64,000 nt of DNA from NCBI GenBank assembly GCA_945869265.1, contig CAMBOI010000004.1, positions 1-64,000 on the forward strand, in the 5' to 3' direction. The notes under the pieces are model-generated. The model saw only the letters and a list, made by a program, of their open reading frames with translations, ran no database searches and had not been told where the DNA came from. The DNA comes from an uncultured Prevotella sp. Lineage in GTDB: Bacteria; Bacteroidota; Bacteroidia; Bacteroidales; Bacteroidaceae. The position numbers were made by a program, and so were the translations under genes. This document shows positions 16,389 through 25,098 of the stretch, piece by piece. Within the stretch, counting starts at the first letter, position 1, and each line of letters starts with the position of its first letter.

Positions 16389-17876
16389 ATGTCAAAATCG
16401 TTAAAAATAAATTATTTGTATAATCTTGCAAATACTGTCTCTTCTATGATTTTTCCGCTTATTACATTTCCATATGCGGCACGTATCATGATGGCAGACG
16501 GAATAGGACAAGTAAATTTCTTCTCTTCAATCATTTCATATATATCATTGTTTACGTGTCTTGGAATACCATTGTATGCTGTTCGAGAAATAGCAAAGTT
16601 ACGTGATGATATTAAGAAATTAGTCCAGACCACTACAGAGATTCTCTTGCTTCATCTTTGCTTGACATTCTTGGGTTATGTTGTTGTATTTATATTGGCA
16701 TTTTGTGTTGACAAAGTATCCGTTGACATTCCTTTATTCCTGTTATTAAGTACAAGTCTTTTGTTTAACGTTTTAGGATGTGAATGGTTTTATCAAGGAA
16801 TAGAAGATTTCAAATATATAACAATACGCGCTATCACGGTTCGTTGCATTTTTGTTATCTTATTATTTTTACTTGTCCATTCAAAAGAAGACATCTATTT
16901 GTATGCATTTTGTTCTGTAGTAGGAACAGTTGGAAATAACCTATACAATTTCATCCGATTAAGAAAGCATGTTGACTTCCATATTGTCCAATTTAAGCAA
17001 CTGGATATTAAACGTCACATACATCCAACTGTCAAAATATTTGCTTTGAATATCGTAATTAGCATTTATGTTAATCTCGATACAGTTATGCTTGGTTTTT
17101 TAGGTACGAATTATGCCGTGGGTTATTATACAGGAGCTACAAAGTTAACAAAGATATTATTGGGTATTGCTTCATCATTACAAACAGCAATGATACCAAG
17201 GTGTTCGTATTTAGTAAATTCTGATTCATTGGATGATTTTTATAAAGTAGTTCAAAAAGTGGTGGATTTTGTTGTAGCAGTTACAATTCCGATTTCAATA
17301 ATCCTAGCGATGACAGCTCCTTCAATAATTATCATATTCTGTGGACCTTCGTATATGCCAGCAATTGTAACTCTTGAAATACTGTCTCCTATTATCTTTT
17401 TGATATCGATGTCAGGCATACCATGTTTCCAAATCCTGTATCCATTAGGTAAGGAGAATATTGCAATAATGTCAACAGCAACAGGAGCACTAGTCAATTT
17501 CACTCTAAACTTGTTATTGATTCCATTATATCTTGATAAGGGAGCTGCAATAGCTACATTGATAGCGGAAACAATGGTTACGATAACTATGTTTTTATAT
17601 GGTAGAAAATATATAAGGATAAAACGTTACAATACTCATTATTTCAATTGTGTATTAGGGGGATTATTAATGATAATAGTCCTTTATTTGCTTCGTTCAT
17701 TATCATTATCTCATTGGATTTATATATGGCTTATGCCATTGACAGGAGTCATCCTCTATATATGTGTAATGTATTTGCGTAAAGATTCATTATATATATA
17801 TTCAAAATACTTGATAATGGTGAATCTGAATAGTATATTCTTTTGTAATGAAAATAATATAAAGATGAAGAAATGA
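16389..17876 (+). CDS. wzx: Oligosaccharide flippase (Wzx), second copy
   Basis: A 495-residue protein with about 12-14 hydrophobic segments, opening KINYLYNLANTVSSMIFPLITFPYAARIM, the classic start of Wzx O-unit flippases. It contains VGYYTGATKLTKILLGI in the middle, also typical. It overlaps glf by 4 bp (ATGA at 17873). With the fusion enzyme and Glf upstream and downstream it probably serves the Galf-containing polymer. Its sequence is unlike the first flippase, indicating independent origin rather than duplication. Confidence 0.92.
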   Translation: MSKSLKINYLYNLANTVSSMIFPLITFPYAARIMMADGIGQVNFFSSIISYISLFTCLGIPLYAVREIAKLRDDIKKLVQTTTEILLLHLCLTFLGYVVVFILAFCVDKVSVDIPLFLLLSTSLLFNVLGCEWFYQGIEDFKYITIRAITVRCIFVILLFLLVHSKEDIYLYAFCSVVGTVGNNLYNFIRLRKHVDFHIVQFKQLDIKRHIHPTVKIFALNIVISIYVNLDTVMLGFLGTNYAVGYYTGATKLTKILLGIASSLQTAMIPRCSYLVNSDSLDDFYKVVQKVVDFVVAVTIPISIILAMTAPSIIIIFCGPSYMPAIVTLEILSPIIFLISMSGIPCFQILYPLGKENIAIMSTATGALVNFTLNLLLIPLYLDKGAAIATLIAETMVTITMFLYGRKYIRIKRYNTHYFNCVLGGLLMIIVLYLLRSLSLSHWIYIWLMPLTGVILYICVMYLRKDSLYIYSKYLIMVNLNSIFFCNENNIKMKK

Positions 17877-18958
17877 AATATGATCATTTAGTAGTAGGAG
17901 CGGGATTGTATGGCTCAATCCTTGCTTATAGAGCACATAAGGCAGGTAAGAAAGTGCTTGTGATAGAAAAACGCCCGCATGTGGGTGGAAACCTGTATTG
18001 CGAAGAGATAGAGGGAATACAAGTACATAAATATGGACCTCATATCTTTCATACATCAAACAAGGAAGTTTGGGATTTCGTAAATTCACTTGTTCCATTT
18101 AATCACTTCAGATATTGTCCTCTTGCATATTATGAAGGTACTTTATATCATCTGCCTTTCAATATGAACACCTTCTATGAGCTTTGGGGAACGAAAACAC
18201 CAGAAGAGGCAAAGGCCAAGATTAATGAACAACGAAGTGAAATAAAAGGGGAACCAAAGAACCTTGAAGAACAGGCAATTTCATTAGTAGGAAGAGAGGT
18301 TTATGAGAAACTTATAAAGTGTTACACCGAAAAGCAGTGGGGCAGGGATTGTAAGGATTTACCGCCATTTATTATTCAAAGACTTCCTGTAAGATATTGT
18401 TATAATAACAATTATTTCAATGATTGTTTTCAAGGTATTCCAATTGGTGGATATAATAAGATATTTGATGCCTTGCTTGATGGAATAGAGGTTAGAACTT
18501 CTTGCAATTTCTTTGATAACAGGGCTGAGTATGAAGGACTGGCCGATAAGATAATATATTGTGGGCCAATAGATGAATACTTTGACTTCAAATATGGTTA
18601 TCTTGAATACCGAAGCCTGAGATTTGAGGAAGAAGTGCTCGACAAGGATAGTTTCCAAGGCAATATCGCAGTTAATTACACTGACCACGCTCATCCTTAC
18701 ACGAGAATAGTTGAGCACAAATATTTTGAATTTGGCACTCAACCCAAAACTGTGATTACAAAAGAATACAGTCAGGAATGGAAATCGGGAATGGAGCCAT
18801 ATTATCCGGTTAATGATGAAAGGAACTCTGCTGTCTATGAGAAATACAAGGCAGACGCGGACAAATTGAAAAATGTCATGTTCTGTGGACGATTAGCTGA
18901 GTATAAATATTACGATATGCACAAGATTGTAGAATTGGCATTAGCCAAAGAGGTATAA
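17873..18958 (+). CDS. glf: UDP-galactopyranose mutase
   Basis: A complete 361-residue flavoprotein: FAD-binding VVGAGLYGSILAYRA (7-21), VIEKRPHVGGN, VHKYGPHIFHTSN, the Glf signature FNMNTFYELWGTKTPEEA and the C-terminal FCGRLAEYKYYDMHKIVELAL. It converts UDP-galactopyranose to UDP-galactofuranose in the cytoplasm using reduced FAD. Length is normal. It overlaps the flippase and is followed 2 bp later by a DUF4422 glycosyltransferase. Two degraded copies (13830 and 34178) exist in the same locus. Confidence 0.95.
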   Translation: MKYDHLVVGAGLYGSILAYRAHKAGKKVLVIEKRPHVGGNLYCEEIEGIQVHKYGPHIFHTSNKEVWDFVNSLVPFNHFRYCPLAYYEGTLYHLPFNMNTFYELWGTKTPEEAKAKINEQRSEIKGEPKNLEEQAISLVGREVYEKLIKCYTEKQWGRDCKDLPPFIIQRLPVRYCYNNNYFNDCFQGIPIGGYNKIFDALLDGIEVRTSCNFFDNRAEYEGLADKIIYCGPIDEYFDFKYGYLEYRSLRFEEEVLDKDSFQGNIAVNYTDHAHPYTRIVEHKYFEFGTQPKTVITKEYSQEWKSGMEPYYPVNDERNSAVYEKYKADADKLKNVMFCGRLAEYKYYDMHKIVELALAKEV

Positions 18959-18960
18959 AA

Positions 18961-19863
18961 ATGGAAACAAAGAAAGAAAAACTTACAATTTTGGTATGCG
19001 CTCACAAACCAGATGAGCACATCAGAAACTATCCTCCATACAAGGCAATCCAAGTGGGAGTAGCCTTGCATCCCGAGATGGACTTGGGCTTTTTGAAGGA
19101 CAATGTTGGGGAGAATATCTCCGAGAAGAACCCGATGTATTGCGAATTGTCTGCTATCTACTGGGGATGGAAAAACATAAAGAATGTGGAATATCTGGGC
19201 TTGGCTCATTACCGCCGATACTTTGACATTGACCTCAATGAGACGAATGTCGATAAGTTGATGAAGGGATATGACATGATGGTGGTGAAAAGAAACAAGA
19301 CTGTCGATTTCTCGTTCAACAAGAGAGGTGTTACTTATGCGACATCCCAGGAGGATTTTTGGTTGTATATTGATACATTTCTATACATGCGACCAGAATA
19401 TAAATCAGAGATAATCGACTATTTTGTTAATTGTAACAAATATACGCCATTCACAATGTTCTTCGCCAAAAAGGAAGTGTATGATGACTTTTGTGAATTC
19501 GTATTTCCCGTGTTCTTCGAATTGGAGAAAAGAATACCGATGCATCCGTATAGCCGACAAAACAGGTTTATGGCATACTTTGGCGAGTGGACGTTAGGTC
19601 TCTATATTTATTGCAAGCATTTGAAAGTGAAAAGAGTGCCATACGTGATGCTTGGAGATAATTGCAACCATACCCCTGTTGTCAAATACAGTGTATATAG
19701 ATTGGCCATCAACAATCTGAAATACTACCTCAAATATACCAAAGCATTGCTACGCAGAAAGAAAGCCAAGTTGCTATTCCCTGATGACATCAAGGTGGGA
19801 TTGATGAATGACGGATATGAACTGAAGGGATTAGAAAGTGTATTGAAAAATATTAAATTATAA
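18961..19863 (+). CDS. DUF4422 glycosyltransferase
   Basis: A 300-residue protein with the DUF4422 pattern: LTILVCAHKPDE at the N-terminus, YPPYKAIQVG, NPMYCELSAIYWGWKN and YLGLAHYRRYF. The family is found in capsule clusters and considered to be glycosyltransferases. It starts 2 bp after glf, and many DUF4422 genes are adjacent to glf. Another member lies at 33414. Confidence 0.88.
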   Translation: METKKEKLTILVCAHKPDEHIRNYPPYKAIQVGVALHPEMDLGFLKDNVGENISEKNPMYCELSAIYWGWKNIKNVEYLGLAHYRRYFDIDLNETNVDKLMKGYDMMVVKRNKTVDFSFNKRGVTYATSQEDFWLYIDTFLYMRPEYKSEIIDYFVNCNKYTPFTMFFAKKEVYDDFCEFVFPVFFELEKRIPMHPYSRQNRFMAYFGEWTLGLYIYCKHLKVKRVPYVMLGDNCNHTPVVKYSVYRLAINNLKYYLKYTKALLRRKKAKLLFPDDIKVGLMNDGYELKGLESVLKNIKL

Positions 19864-19868
19864 TTATT

Positions 19869-19991
19869 ATGAACAAGATATTAACAATAATTATTCCGAC
19901 ATACAACATGGAGAAATATCTCCGTCGTTGTCTGGACTCCCTTATTATTGATGAAGAGGGAATGAATTCAGTGTCGCATATCCTTAAATAA
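19869..19991 (+). pseudogene. Family 2 glycosyltransferase remnant (first 31 codons)
   Basis: The 40-codon frame begins MNKILTIIIPTYNMEKYLRRCLDSL, an unmistakable family 2 glycosyltransferase N-terminus, then runs into unrelated EGMNSVSHILK and a stop. Everything with the DxD catalytic motif is missing. It sits 5 bp after the DUF4422 gene and 11 bp before an intact GT2, so the rest was removed by deletion. Confidence 0.75.
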
Positions 19992-20002
19992 AAAACTATA
20001 TT

Positions 20003-20905
20003 ATGAAAAGAATAACAGCTGTAGTAGTAACTTATAATAGACTGAACCTGTTAAAAAGGACAATCAGTTGTATTAGATGCCAAACAAGACCATTAGATAA
20101 CATAATAATAGTGAACAATGGTTCTACTGATGGAACAAAAGAATGGTTGGATAGTCAAGATGGATTACAAATAATTAATCAAAAAAACATTGGAGGTTCT
20201 GGAGGCTTTTATACAGGGATTAAGGAAGCTCATAACGAAGGATATGATTATGTTTGGTGTATGGACGATGATGTTTTTCCACGGGAAGATTGTCTTGAAA
20301 GGTTATTATATTATGATAATGAGAAAGTAGGAATATTATGTCCCAAAAGACTTATAATTGGATTTCCATTTTATTCTGAAGTAATTTCGTTAAATCTTTC
20401 AAATCCATTTAAGCAACTGCATAAAAAAATAATATCGGCTTCTATTGAAAATGGACAGCCGTGTGAAATAGTTGGCATGGTATTTGAAGGTCCTTTGATT
20501 AAGAAGAAGGTGATTGACTGTATTGGCTATCCCAATAAAGATTTATTCATATTGTATGATGATACAGATTATTCTTATAGAGCACATATTGCAGGATTTC
20601 GTGTAGTGTATGTTCCTTCTGCTTTATTAGATAAACAGGATTTTAATAAAAATGTATCAAATATAGAACGTGTTAAGAACAATAAATGGAAATTAAGGTA
20701 TCATTTAAGAAATACAACATATTTTTGTAAGCAATATGGTAAAAATTCAATATTCAGAAATTTTGGAAGTTTGCGTTTTTATATATGGATGTTTTTTGCA
20801 ATGATAACAAACATTCCAAGAAACAATAAATATGAAATCTCAGATTTGAAAATGTTATCTGATATGTATATTAAAGGGTATAGAGGTGAATTGGGGAGAA
20901 TGTAA
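20003..20905 (+). CDS. Family 2 glycosyltransferase, galactofuranosyltransferase-like
   Basis: A 300-residue GT2: ITAVVVTYNRLNLLKRTISCI, NNGSTDGTKEWL, KNIGGSGGFYTGIKEA and the catalytic YVWCMDDDVFP near residue 92. The 'NIGGSGGF' plus 'W.MDDD' combination is typical of GlfT1-like galactofuranosyl transferases and relatives, which fits the intact glf 1 kb upstream. The galactofuranose donor is an inference. It is AT-rich (visibly lower GC than glf) and precedes the polymerase by 18 bp. Confidence 0.85.
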   Translation: MKRITAVVVTYNRLNLLKRTISCIRCQTRPLDNIIIVNNGSTDGTKEWLDSQDGLQIINQKNIGGSGGFYTGIKEAHNEGYDYVWCMDDDVFPREDCLERLLYYDNEKVGILCPKRLIIGFPFYSEVISLNLSNPFKQLHKKIISASIENGQPCEIVGMVFEGPLIKKKVIDCIGYPNKDLFILYDDTDYSYRAHIAGFRVVYVPSALLDKQDFNKNVSNIERVKNNKWKLRYHLRNTTYFCKQYGKNSIFRNFGSLRFYIWMFFAMITNIPRNNKYEISDLKMLSDMYIKGYRGELGRM

Positions 20906-20923
20906 ATCCAATTAAGTGTTATC

Positions 20924-22243
20924 ATGAATACAATTATTCTCGTTATAGTCCTTTGTGGTCTTATTTTCTTTACGATTAAGAGGAAATCGTATGGATTAAT
21001 GTACTATTTTGCTGTAAGATTGATTATACCATCTTCGGCAAGAGTAGGAAACTTTAGTTTCAATACTGTTATGCTGGCAGTTTTATTAATACTAACCTTT
21101 TCTTATTTATATGCATGTTATAGAGAATACTGCCAAGAGGAACGTCAATATCTGAACTCCATATTAGGATTGTGTATTGGATTACTATCCCTAACATTTT
21201 TCAGTCCTTTATTAACATTGTCTTATCAATGGGGAGCTTTTGCTCAATTAGTAGGAACGGAAATCGTACCTTCAATTTTATTGATGTATTATTTATGGGA
21301 GGAAGATGAAATAAAAATGTTTTGTTATGTGGTTTTATTATTCACGTTGTTCAGTTCCGCATATGGAATATTCACCTATTTTACATCTTCAAATCCCATT
21401 TATGAACTTTTTAATACTTCACAAGATCAAATGAAAGACTTGGATAGGTATGCTACAGGTAGATATGGTCTTACTGGAATATCCGTAGGTATTTATGATG
21501 ACAAAATAGCCATGTCATTAATTTCATTCCTTTTGGCAATGTTCCTTTTTGATAAAGAGATAATAAATGAAAAAATAAGATACATTGTTGTAGGTATCAA
21601 TTTATTTAATATGTTTTTAACCACACAAAGGTCTGCTCTTTTTTGTTTCCTGATGTTTATGTCGTATCCTCTTCTTGGACCAGACAGGTCTGTTTATATT
21701 AAGAAATATTTGTCAATTATATTGCCGATAGGCTTAGTCTTGCTATTATTGGATATAGAAATAGTAGAAAGTTTCTTTTCTTCCATATTCTTAATATTTG
21801 ATGATAAAGCTCAAGAAGCGGCTGGTATTGGTGGCTCTTCATCAAGTATGCGTTTTATGCAGTATTTGAATGTATTGGAATATCATAATCTATTAACCAT
21901 ATTTACAGGCGAAGGCTATGGTTTTTCTAGTTATTATTATAAAGTTATACATGACAGTAAACTTTATGGTCTTGACGATAGATTTTACGGATTTGAAAGT
22001 TTTCTGGTTCACGAATTGATGAACGTTGGTATTATAGGTTGTATTATTTGGATATTATTCTTTTGTAAGATATTCAAAATTCTTCATGTGAGATTCAAGT
22101 TGCCATTTATGTCAATGTTTATATGCTATGTTATTGTAGCATTGATGACTGATGTATCAGCATCATTTTATCTTTTCTTTTTCTTGATTGTATTAAACTA
22201 TAAATATTATACGATTTATGATGAATCGTTTTGTCTTTGTTGA
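20924..22243 (+). CDS. wzy: O-antigen polymerase / ligase-like membrane protein (Wzy)
   Basis: A 439-residue polytopic membrane protein with about 10-11 hydrophobic segments and a large periplasmic loop between residues ~300 and 370 (GGSSSSMRFMQYLNVLEYH..., FTGEGYGFSSYYYK), the hallmark of the Wzy_C / O-antigen ligase family. It would polymerise flipped repeat units. It is the only full-length Wzy candidate in the window. AT-rich like its upstream neighbour. Confidence 0.82.
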   Translation: MNTIILVIVLCGLIFFTIKRKSYGLMYYFAVRLIIPSSARVGNFSFNTVMLAVLLILTFSYLYACYREYCQEERQYLNSILGLCIGLLSLTFFSPLLTLSYQWGAFAQLVGTEIVPSILLMYYLWEEDEIKMFCYVVLLFTLFSSAYGIFTYFTSSNPIYELFNTSQDQMKDLDRYATGRYGLTGISVGIYDDKIAMSLISFLLAMFLFDKEIINEKIRYIVVGINLFNMFLTTQRSALFCFLMFMSYPLLGPDRSVYIKKYLSIILPIGLVLLLLDIEIVESFFSSIFLIFDDKAQEAAGIGGSSSSMRFMQYLNVLEYHNLLTIFTGEGYGFSSYYYKVIHDSKLYGLDDRFYGFESFLVHELMNVGIIGCIIWILFFCKIFKILHVRFKLPFMSMFICYVIVALMTDVSASFYLFFFLIVLNYKYYTIYDESFCLC

Positions 22244-22268
22244 GAACTTTAATGTATAATAATCATAT

Positions 22269-23405
22269 ATGAAAGTCGCACATATATTTTGGAGTCTCAC
22301 CTATGGGGGTATAGAGACGATGTTGGTGAATATCGCTAATGCACAGGCGGCTGATGGGGCTGAGGTGCATGTGGTAGTAATCAATGACTTATATAAGGAG
22401 GAATTGATTAGGGCATTTGATGACGGGGTGACCGTGCATCTCTTGCATAGGAAATACAGATCAAAGGGTATCGGATTTATTTTCAGGCTAAATAGGCTGC
22501 TTATGAAGATAAAGCCTGACGCCATACATCTGCATGGAAGCCGAATATATACATTCCTCTGGCGCAAGCGCCTAAGTCGTGTAGCGTCTGCGACGCTACA
22601 CGACTTACCGACGGGGTCGGTAAGGCGTGGTGGCCTGGCGGGCAGGGTGTTCCCTTTCTTGTTTAGCTCGGGTAATGTGTATTATATAGACAAGGTGAAG
22701 CAGGTGTTTGCCATCAGTGAAGCCGTGAAGGATGAGTTGTGGAAGAACTATGGTGTGACGAGTACCGTAGTATATAATGGAATATTGACGGGCATATTCA
22801 GAGTGCGTGAAGACAGGTCTCCAAAGGGCGCCTTGCGCATTGTGATGGTGAGCCGACTTGAACACGACAAGAAGGGGCAGGACTTGCTGATTGAGGCAGC
22901 AAAGAAGCTGAATGGCAGTGTGCACGTTGACTTCATTGGCGACGGCAGCAGTAGGGATTTTCTGGAGAATATGGTGAAAGAACTACAAGTGGAGACGACA
23001 GTGTCGCTCATTGGCTCAAAGACACAGAAGTATATAGCAGACCATTTGGCAGACTATGACCTTTTTGTGCAACCGTCTCGTTGGGAAGGTTTCGGACTGA
23101 CAGTGGCCGAGGCTATGGCGGCAAGGGTGCCTGTGTTGGTCTCTTCCGGTCAAGGACCTGCGGAGGTGACTTGTGGCGATAAATATGGCTGGGTGTTTGA
23201 AAACGGAAACGTGGATGATTTGACGAATAAGATAAAGTATATATATAATCATTATGATGAAGCAATGGAAAAGGCAAATAATGCATTAAACTACGTGCGT
23301 GATATATACGACGTGTCTGTTACGGCAAGGATATATCTTGACTTATACAGGGCGAATCAAGGGCCAGAGGGGACAGGTACATTGATTCATTATCGTTATT
23401 CGTAA
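22269..23405 (+). CDS. GT4 family glycosyltransferase
   Basis: A 378-residue GT-B enzyme. N-terminus KVAHIFWSLTYGGIETMLVNIANAQ, then AISEAVKDEL near 160, RIVMVSRLEHDKKGQDLLIEA near 195, and the donor-binding QPSRWEGFGLTVAEAMA near 270. GC is higher than in the polymerase upstream. The coding sequence contains two overlapping perfect hairpins at 22573-22624, which encode part of the surface between the two Rossmann domains. The sugar donor is unknown. Confidence 0.9.
   Translation: MKVAHIFWSLTYGGIETMLVNIANAQAADGAEVHVVVINDLYKEELIRAFDDGVTVHLLHRKYRSKGIGFIFRLNRLLMKIKPDAIHLHGSRIYTFLWRKRLSRVASATLHDLPTGSVRRGGLAGRVFPFLFSSGNVYYIDKVKQVFAISEAVKDELWKNYGVTSTVVYNGILTGIFRVREDRSPKGALRIVMVSRLEHDKKGQDLLIEAAKKLNGSVHVDFIGDGSSRDFLENMVKELQVETTVSLIGSKTQKYIADHLADYDLFVQPSRWEGFGLTVAEAMAARVPVLVSSGQGPAEVTCGDKYGWVFENGNVDDLTNKIKYIYNHYDEAMEKANNALNYVRDIYDVSVTARIYLDLYRANQGPEGTGTLIHYRYS
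22573..22624. repeat. Two overlapping perfect hairpins inside a glycosyltransferase gene
   Basis: Arms of 16 bp (taagtcgtgtagcgtc and its exact complement) around a TGC loop at 22573-22607, then arms of 9 bp (cttaccgac / gtcggtaag) around GGG at 22604-22624. They are translated through, in frame, as part of the GT4 protein at 22269-23405. Confidence 0.75.
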
Positions 23406-23408
23406 ACA

Positions 23409-23651
23409 ATGCCACGACAAGCCCGAACTACATCAGCCACCAGTGTTTACAACGCCATACTGCGTGGCGTGAACAAGCAACATGGTCCCCGCTCACTTTC
23501 ACGTCTCACAGGCGTTCCATATTCCATCGTCCAAAGGGCTAAGAGCGGCTCATTCCTTTGCAGCGAAGTGGTGTGCGAACCTCTCCCTGACGATGATGAT
23601 TTTGAAACCTATTTAGACTGTACAGAATATGAGAAATCTCCTGAATATTAA
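23409..23651 (+). pseudogene. REP-associated tyrosine transposase (RAYT/TnpA_REP) deletion remnant
   Basis: The frame begins MPRQARTTSATSVYNAILRGVNKQ, which matches the N-terminus of Y1_Tnp transposases that act on REP palindromes (typically '...A...YH..LRG.N.Q'). It then jumps to SLSRLTGVPYSIVQRA, which matches the far C-terminal helix-turn-helix of the same proteins. The catalytic HUH and tyrosine core, normally ~130 residues, is absent, so an internal deletion joined the ends. It starts 3 bp after the GT4 stop. The assignment is from memory of the family. The window also carries many palindromic repeats, which are the substrates of this class. Confidence 0.65.
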
Positions 23652-24048
23652 CATTCGTTACGGTTCAGATGTACCTGTCCCTATGACCCCATTGAGGGTT
23701 AATCCGATGCTGCATCAAAAGAGTCGTGGCGGCAAGTTTATCTGTTGTCCTGACTTGGGGGAATTTCTTGCACTGATTGATAATGCCTCATGTGTCGTGA
23801 CAGATTCCTTCCACGGCACATGCTTCGCCATCAATTTCGGCAAGCAGTTTATTGAGATACTGCCGAATAATGCCACAGGCACGAGAAACCAGAGTATCCT
23901 TGACTTGACAGATCTTTCTGGAAGGATTCTCAAAGATTTCAATGACTATTCATTGGCTGATGAGACGATTGAGTATCAGAAAGTGTGGAAGATACTTGAG
24001 GAGGAGAGAAAGAAGTCGATGGAGAGATTGAAGGAATTGTTTTACTAA
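23629..24048 (+). pseudogene. Polysaccharide pyruvyltransferase, C-terminal fragment
   Basis: From about 23740 the frame encodes ICCPDLGEFLALIDNASCVVTDSFHGTCFAINFGKQF, the C-terminal signature of pyruvyltransferase-family proteins, ending with a Lys/Glu-rich helix. The N-terminal half (with the VGSDQIW motif) is missing, and the 5' part of the frame overlaps the transposase remnant. It looks like the surviving end of a gene disrupted by that insertion or deletion. The intact homologue is at 10430. Confidence 0.75.
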
Positions 24049-24264
24049 TATATTACTATGCGTCTCTTTTTAGGGGTATTAAATCAAGAATGTACCTATT
24101 CGGCAGTTTTTTAGTATGTGATAGAACCAATAATATTCACTGCAAAATGCAATGCTGCAATACCCAGAAATGGGTAGTAATCTAACTATCAAGTAATACG
24201 TAAAAACAAGATTCAGAGGGATATATATTGATTTGTAAAGCGATGAAATTTAGATAAGATTGAT

Positions 24265-24738
24265 ATGATATTTAATAATGTAAATACACTACAAGTGGTG
24301 AATGACTTTGAGGCCACCTTCGGAACTGAGTTGGTAGCGAACTATCCAGAATTAAGGGATTGTAATATAAAAATATATACCGACAGAGAAGGAGATGGCT
24401 TTATTAAGAAATACAATGATAGGGACAATTCACCTTATACCAGTAACCATCTTGTTAGAGAACTCATGAGGAGTGAAGCCGTTTTTAATGAATGTGGTTT
24501 TACTAGAGAAGAAGAGTTTGCAATAATAGCTCATGAGTTGGGGCATTTTGTAGCTGGAGTTAGAGGTGAAAAATCTACTGACAATATGGAGGAAGAAAGA
24601 CGAGCCGATGCAATGGCTGTATTTTTAGGTTTAAAAGAAGAGATGATATCTACTATTAGAAAAATGATAGATCTCAATATTCACCCTGAGAATAAGGCAC
24701 AGATGGAGGAAAGAATAAATCATTTACGTCGGATGTGA
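24265..24738 (+). CDS. Predicted zinc metallopeptidase (HExxH)
   Basis: A 157-residue protein with AIIAHELGHFVAG near residue 90 (HExxH zinc site) and EERRADAMAVFLG near residue 113, giving a likely third ligand Glu: the arrangement of M48- and ImmA/IrrE-like peptidases. No signal peptide or membrane segment is visible, so it should be cytoplasmic. It is followed by a 55-codon frame (24810-24977) on the same strand. It does not look like a polysaccharide gene. A regulatory or toxin-antitoxin-like role is possible but not shown. Confidence 0.7.
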   Translation: MIFNNVNTLQVVNDFEATFGTELVANYPELRDCNIKIYTDREGDGFIKKYNDRDNSPYTSNHLVRELMRSEAVFNECGFTREEEFAIIAHELGHFVAGVRGEKSTDNMEEERRADAMAVFLGLKEEMISTIRKMIDLNIHPENKAQMEERINHLRRM

Positions 24739-24809
24739 CTAATTTGCTAGTTTGATTTTATTAAATAATTTGATATTTAAGAACTATATAATAATACTAA
24801 AGAATTAAT

Positions 24810-24977
24810 ATGGATGAGAATGTAAGGTTTATAATTGGTGTTTTAAAAATACACCCAGAGTTGGTTGGCAATGAAGCTGTGTTAAGAGGTATGCTTTTTA
24901 ATCAAGGTTGTAATAAAGACATTGTTGATAGTGTAATCAGTGAAGCTTATAGACGCATTCGTCATTTATGTCGCTAA
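24810..24977 (+). CDS. Small 55-residue protein downstream of the metallopeptidase
   Basis: The frame reads MDENVRFIIGVLKIHPEL... and ends SEAYRRIRHLCR. It is predicted to be helical and charged, with two Cys, and I recognise no family. It lies 71 bp after the peptidase in the same direction. The ATG is preceded by an AT-rich leader without a clear promoter box. Partner function with the peptidase is only suggested by position. Confidence 0.5.
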   Translation: MDENVRFIIGVLKIHPELVGNEAVLRGMLFNQGCNKDIVDSVISEAYRRIRHLCR

Positions 24978-24986
24978 TCATTATAT

Positions 24987-25087
24987 TGACGTGTTGTCTT
25001 GTGATAATTGGAGCTATAGTATTCTCTTGGTTTATAAAGAAATATACTATCCCAAGATTGCTTGGAGCATTACATGTGAAGTGCTAA
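24987..25087 (+). pseudogene. 3'-terminal remnant of a duplicated acyltransferase
   Basis: The frame reads CLVIIGAIVFSWFIKKYTIPR..., then LLGALHVKC-stop, nearly the same as the last 31 residues of the acyltransferase at 28633-29706. It marks the left border of a tandem duplication whose second unit starts at 29606. No start codon. Confidence 0.85.
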
Positions 25088-25098
25088 TTAATATTTAA

